In this document: positions 63,898-64,000 of the stretch, one piece after another
Numbering within the stretch: the first letter of the stretch is position 1
Layout of the letters: every line of letters begins with the position of its first letter
Assembly: GCA_963920575.1 (NCBI GenBank)
Contig: OY986971.1
Location: forward strand, 9,426,779-9,490,778
Length of the DNA: 64,000 bases
Direction: 5' to 3'
DNA from: Narthecium ossifragum
Taxonomy: Eukaryota; Streptophyta; Magnoliopsida; Dioscoreales; Nartheciaceae
Position numbers and translations under genes: made by a program
The notes under the pieces: generated by a model
What the model saw: the letters and a program-made list of their open reading frames with translations, nothing else
Databases searched by the model: none
Told to the model about the DNA's origin: nothing

Positions 63898-64000
63898 GAC
63901 TATAAATAGTATGTTCTCAAGAAACCAGAAACATCAAGGAATGACTTAGAGCTGATTGGGAAGAATAACTGCATTAAGTCATACTGTATCAGCAATTTCA
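63898..64000 (+). other. Intron 14, end of window
   Basis: Plain AT-rich intron sequence to the window edge. Confidence 0.6.

Noticed and set aside
63639..63909. Four overlapping open frames of 78-124 codons on both strands
   Set aside because: They are produced by the inverted structure of the hAT-like MITE.

Overview
This window is nuclear DNA from a flowering plant with a large, retrotransposon-rich genome. The evidence is GT-AG introns of up to 14.5 kb, plant LTR-retrotransposon lineages (SIRE-like Ty1/copia, Ty3/gypsy chromovirus), Mutator-like, hAT-like and Tourist/Harbinger-like DNA elements, and a captured piece of a plant ABCG half-transporter. A monocot is my lean only. No bacterial, organellar-genome or CRISPR content was recognised. 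Layout: (1) 1-15123 is intergenic transposon debris. It holds the left part of a SIRE-like copia element (1-4194), a long solo LTR (4195-5757), an unassigned promoter-like or LTR-like piece (5758-6665), nested gypsy-type LTRs in opposite orientations (6666-11412), and a 3.5-kb Mutator-like element (11588-15123) with a decayed FAR1/MULE transposase. (2) From 15392 to beyond the right edge runs one host gene on the + strand. I could assemble 14 exons (1599 nt, 533 codons, no frame break) by splice sites and protein logic. It encodes an N-terminal short-chain dehydrogenase (15-hydroxyprostaglandin-dehydrogenase-like) fused to a C-terminal quinone-oxidoreductase/prostaglandin-reductase-like MDR domain. 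About 3.3% of the visible 48-kb gene is coding. (3) The introns are graveyards of mobile DNA. Intron 3 (14.5 kb) holds a 6.1-kb chromovirus, a solo LTR, a Harbinger-type MITE carrying an ABCG transporter exon, and a broken unidentified coding relic. Introns 5 and 6 hold hAT-like and Tourist-like MITEs and a reversed SIRE-type solo LTR. Intron 9 holds a gypsy LTR plus gag. Intron 10 holds a full-length but decayed copia element with further insertions. Introns 12 and 14 hold a gypsy-like fragment and another hAT-like MITE. How it works together: the only plausibly functional protein gene is the dehydrogenase-reductase fusion. From the known chemistry of the two families, it could first oxidise a hydroxyl next to a double bond and then reduce the conjugated double bond, a redox-balanced two-step conversion of an oxylipin-like substrate; this is inference. 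All other coding sequence is transposon-borne and decayed. The most notable patterns are the ABCG-carrying Pack-type element that split another element's target duplication, clusters of GATCGATC-type palindromes upstream of the TATA box in several LTRs, and palindrome arrays on both sides of the MULE transposase. Exon boundaries rest on GT-AG sites, reading-frame continuity and family motifs; no transcript or database evidence was available.
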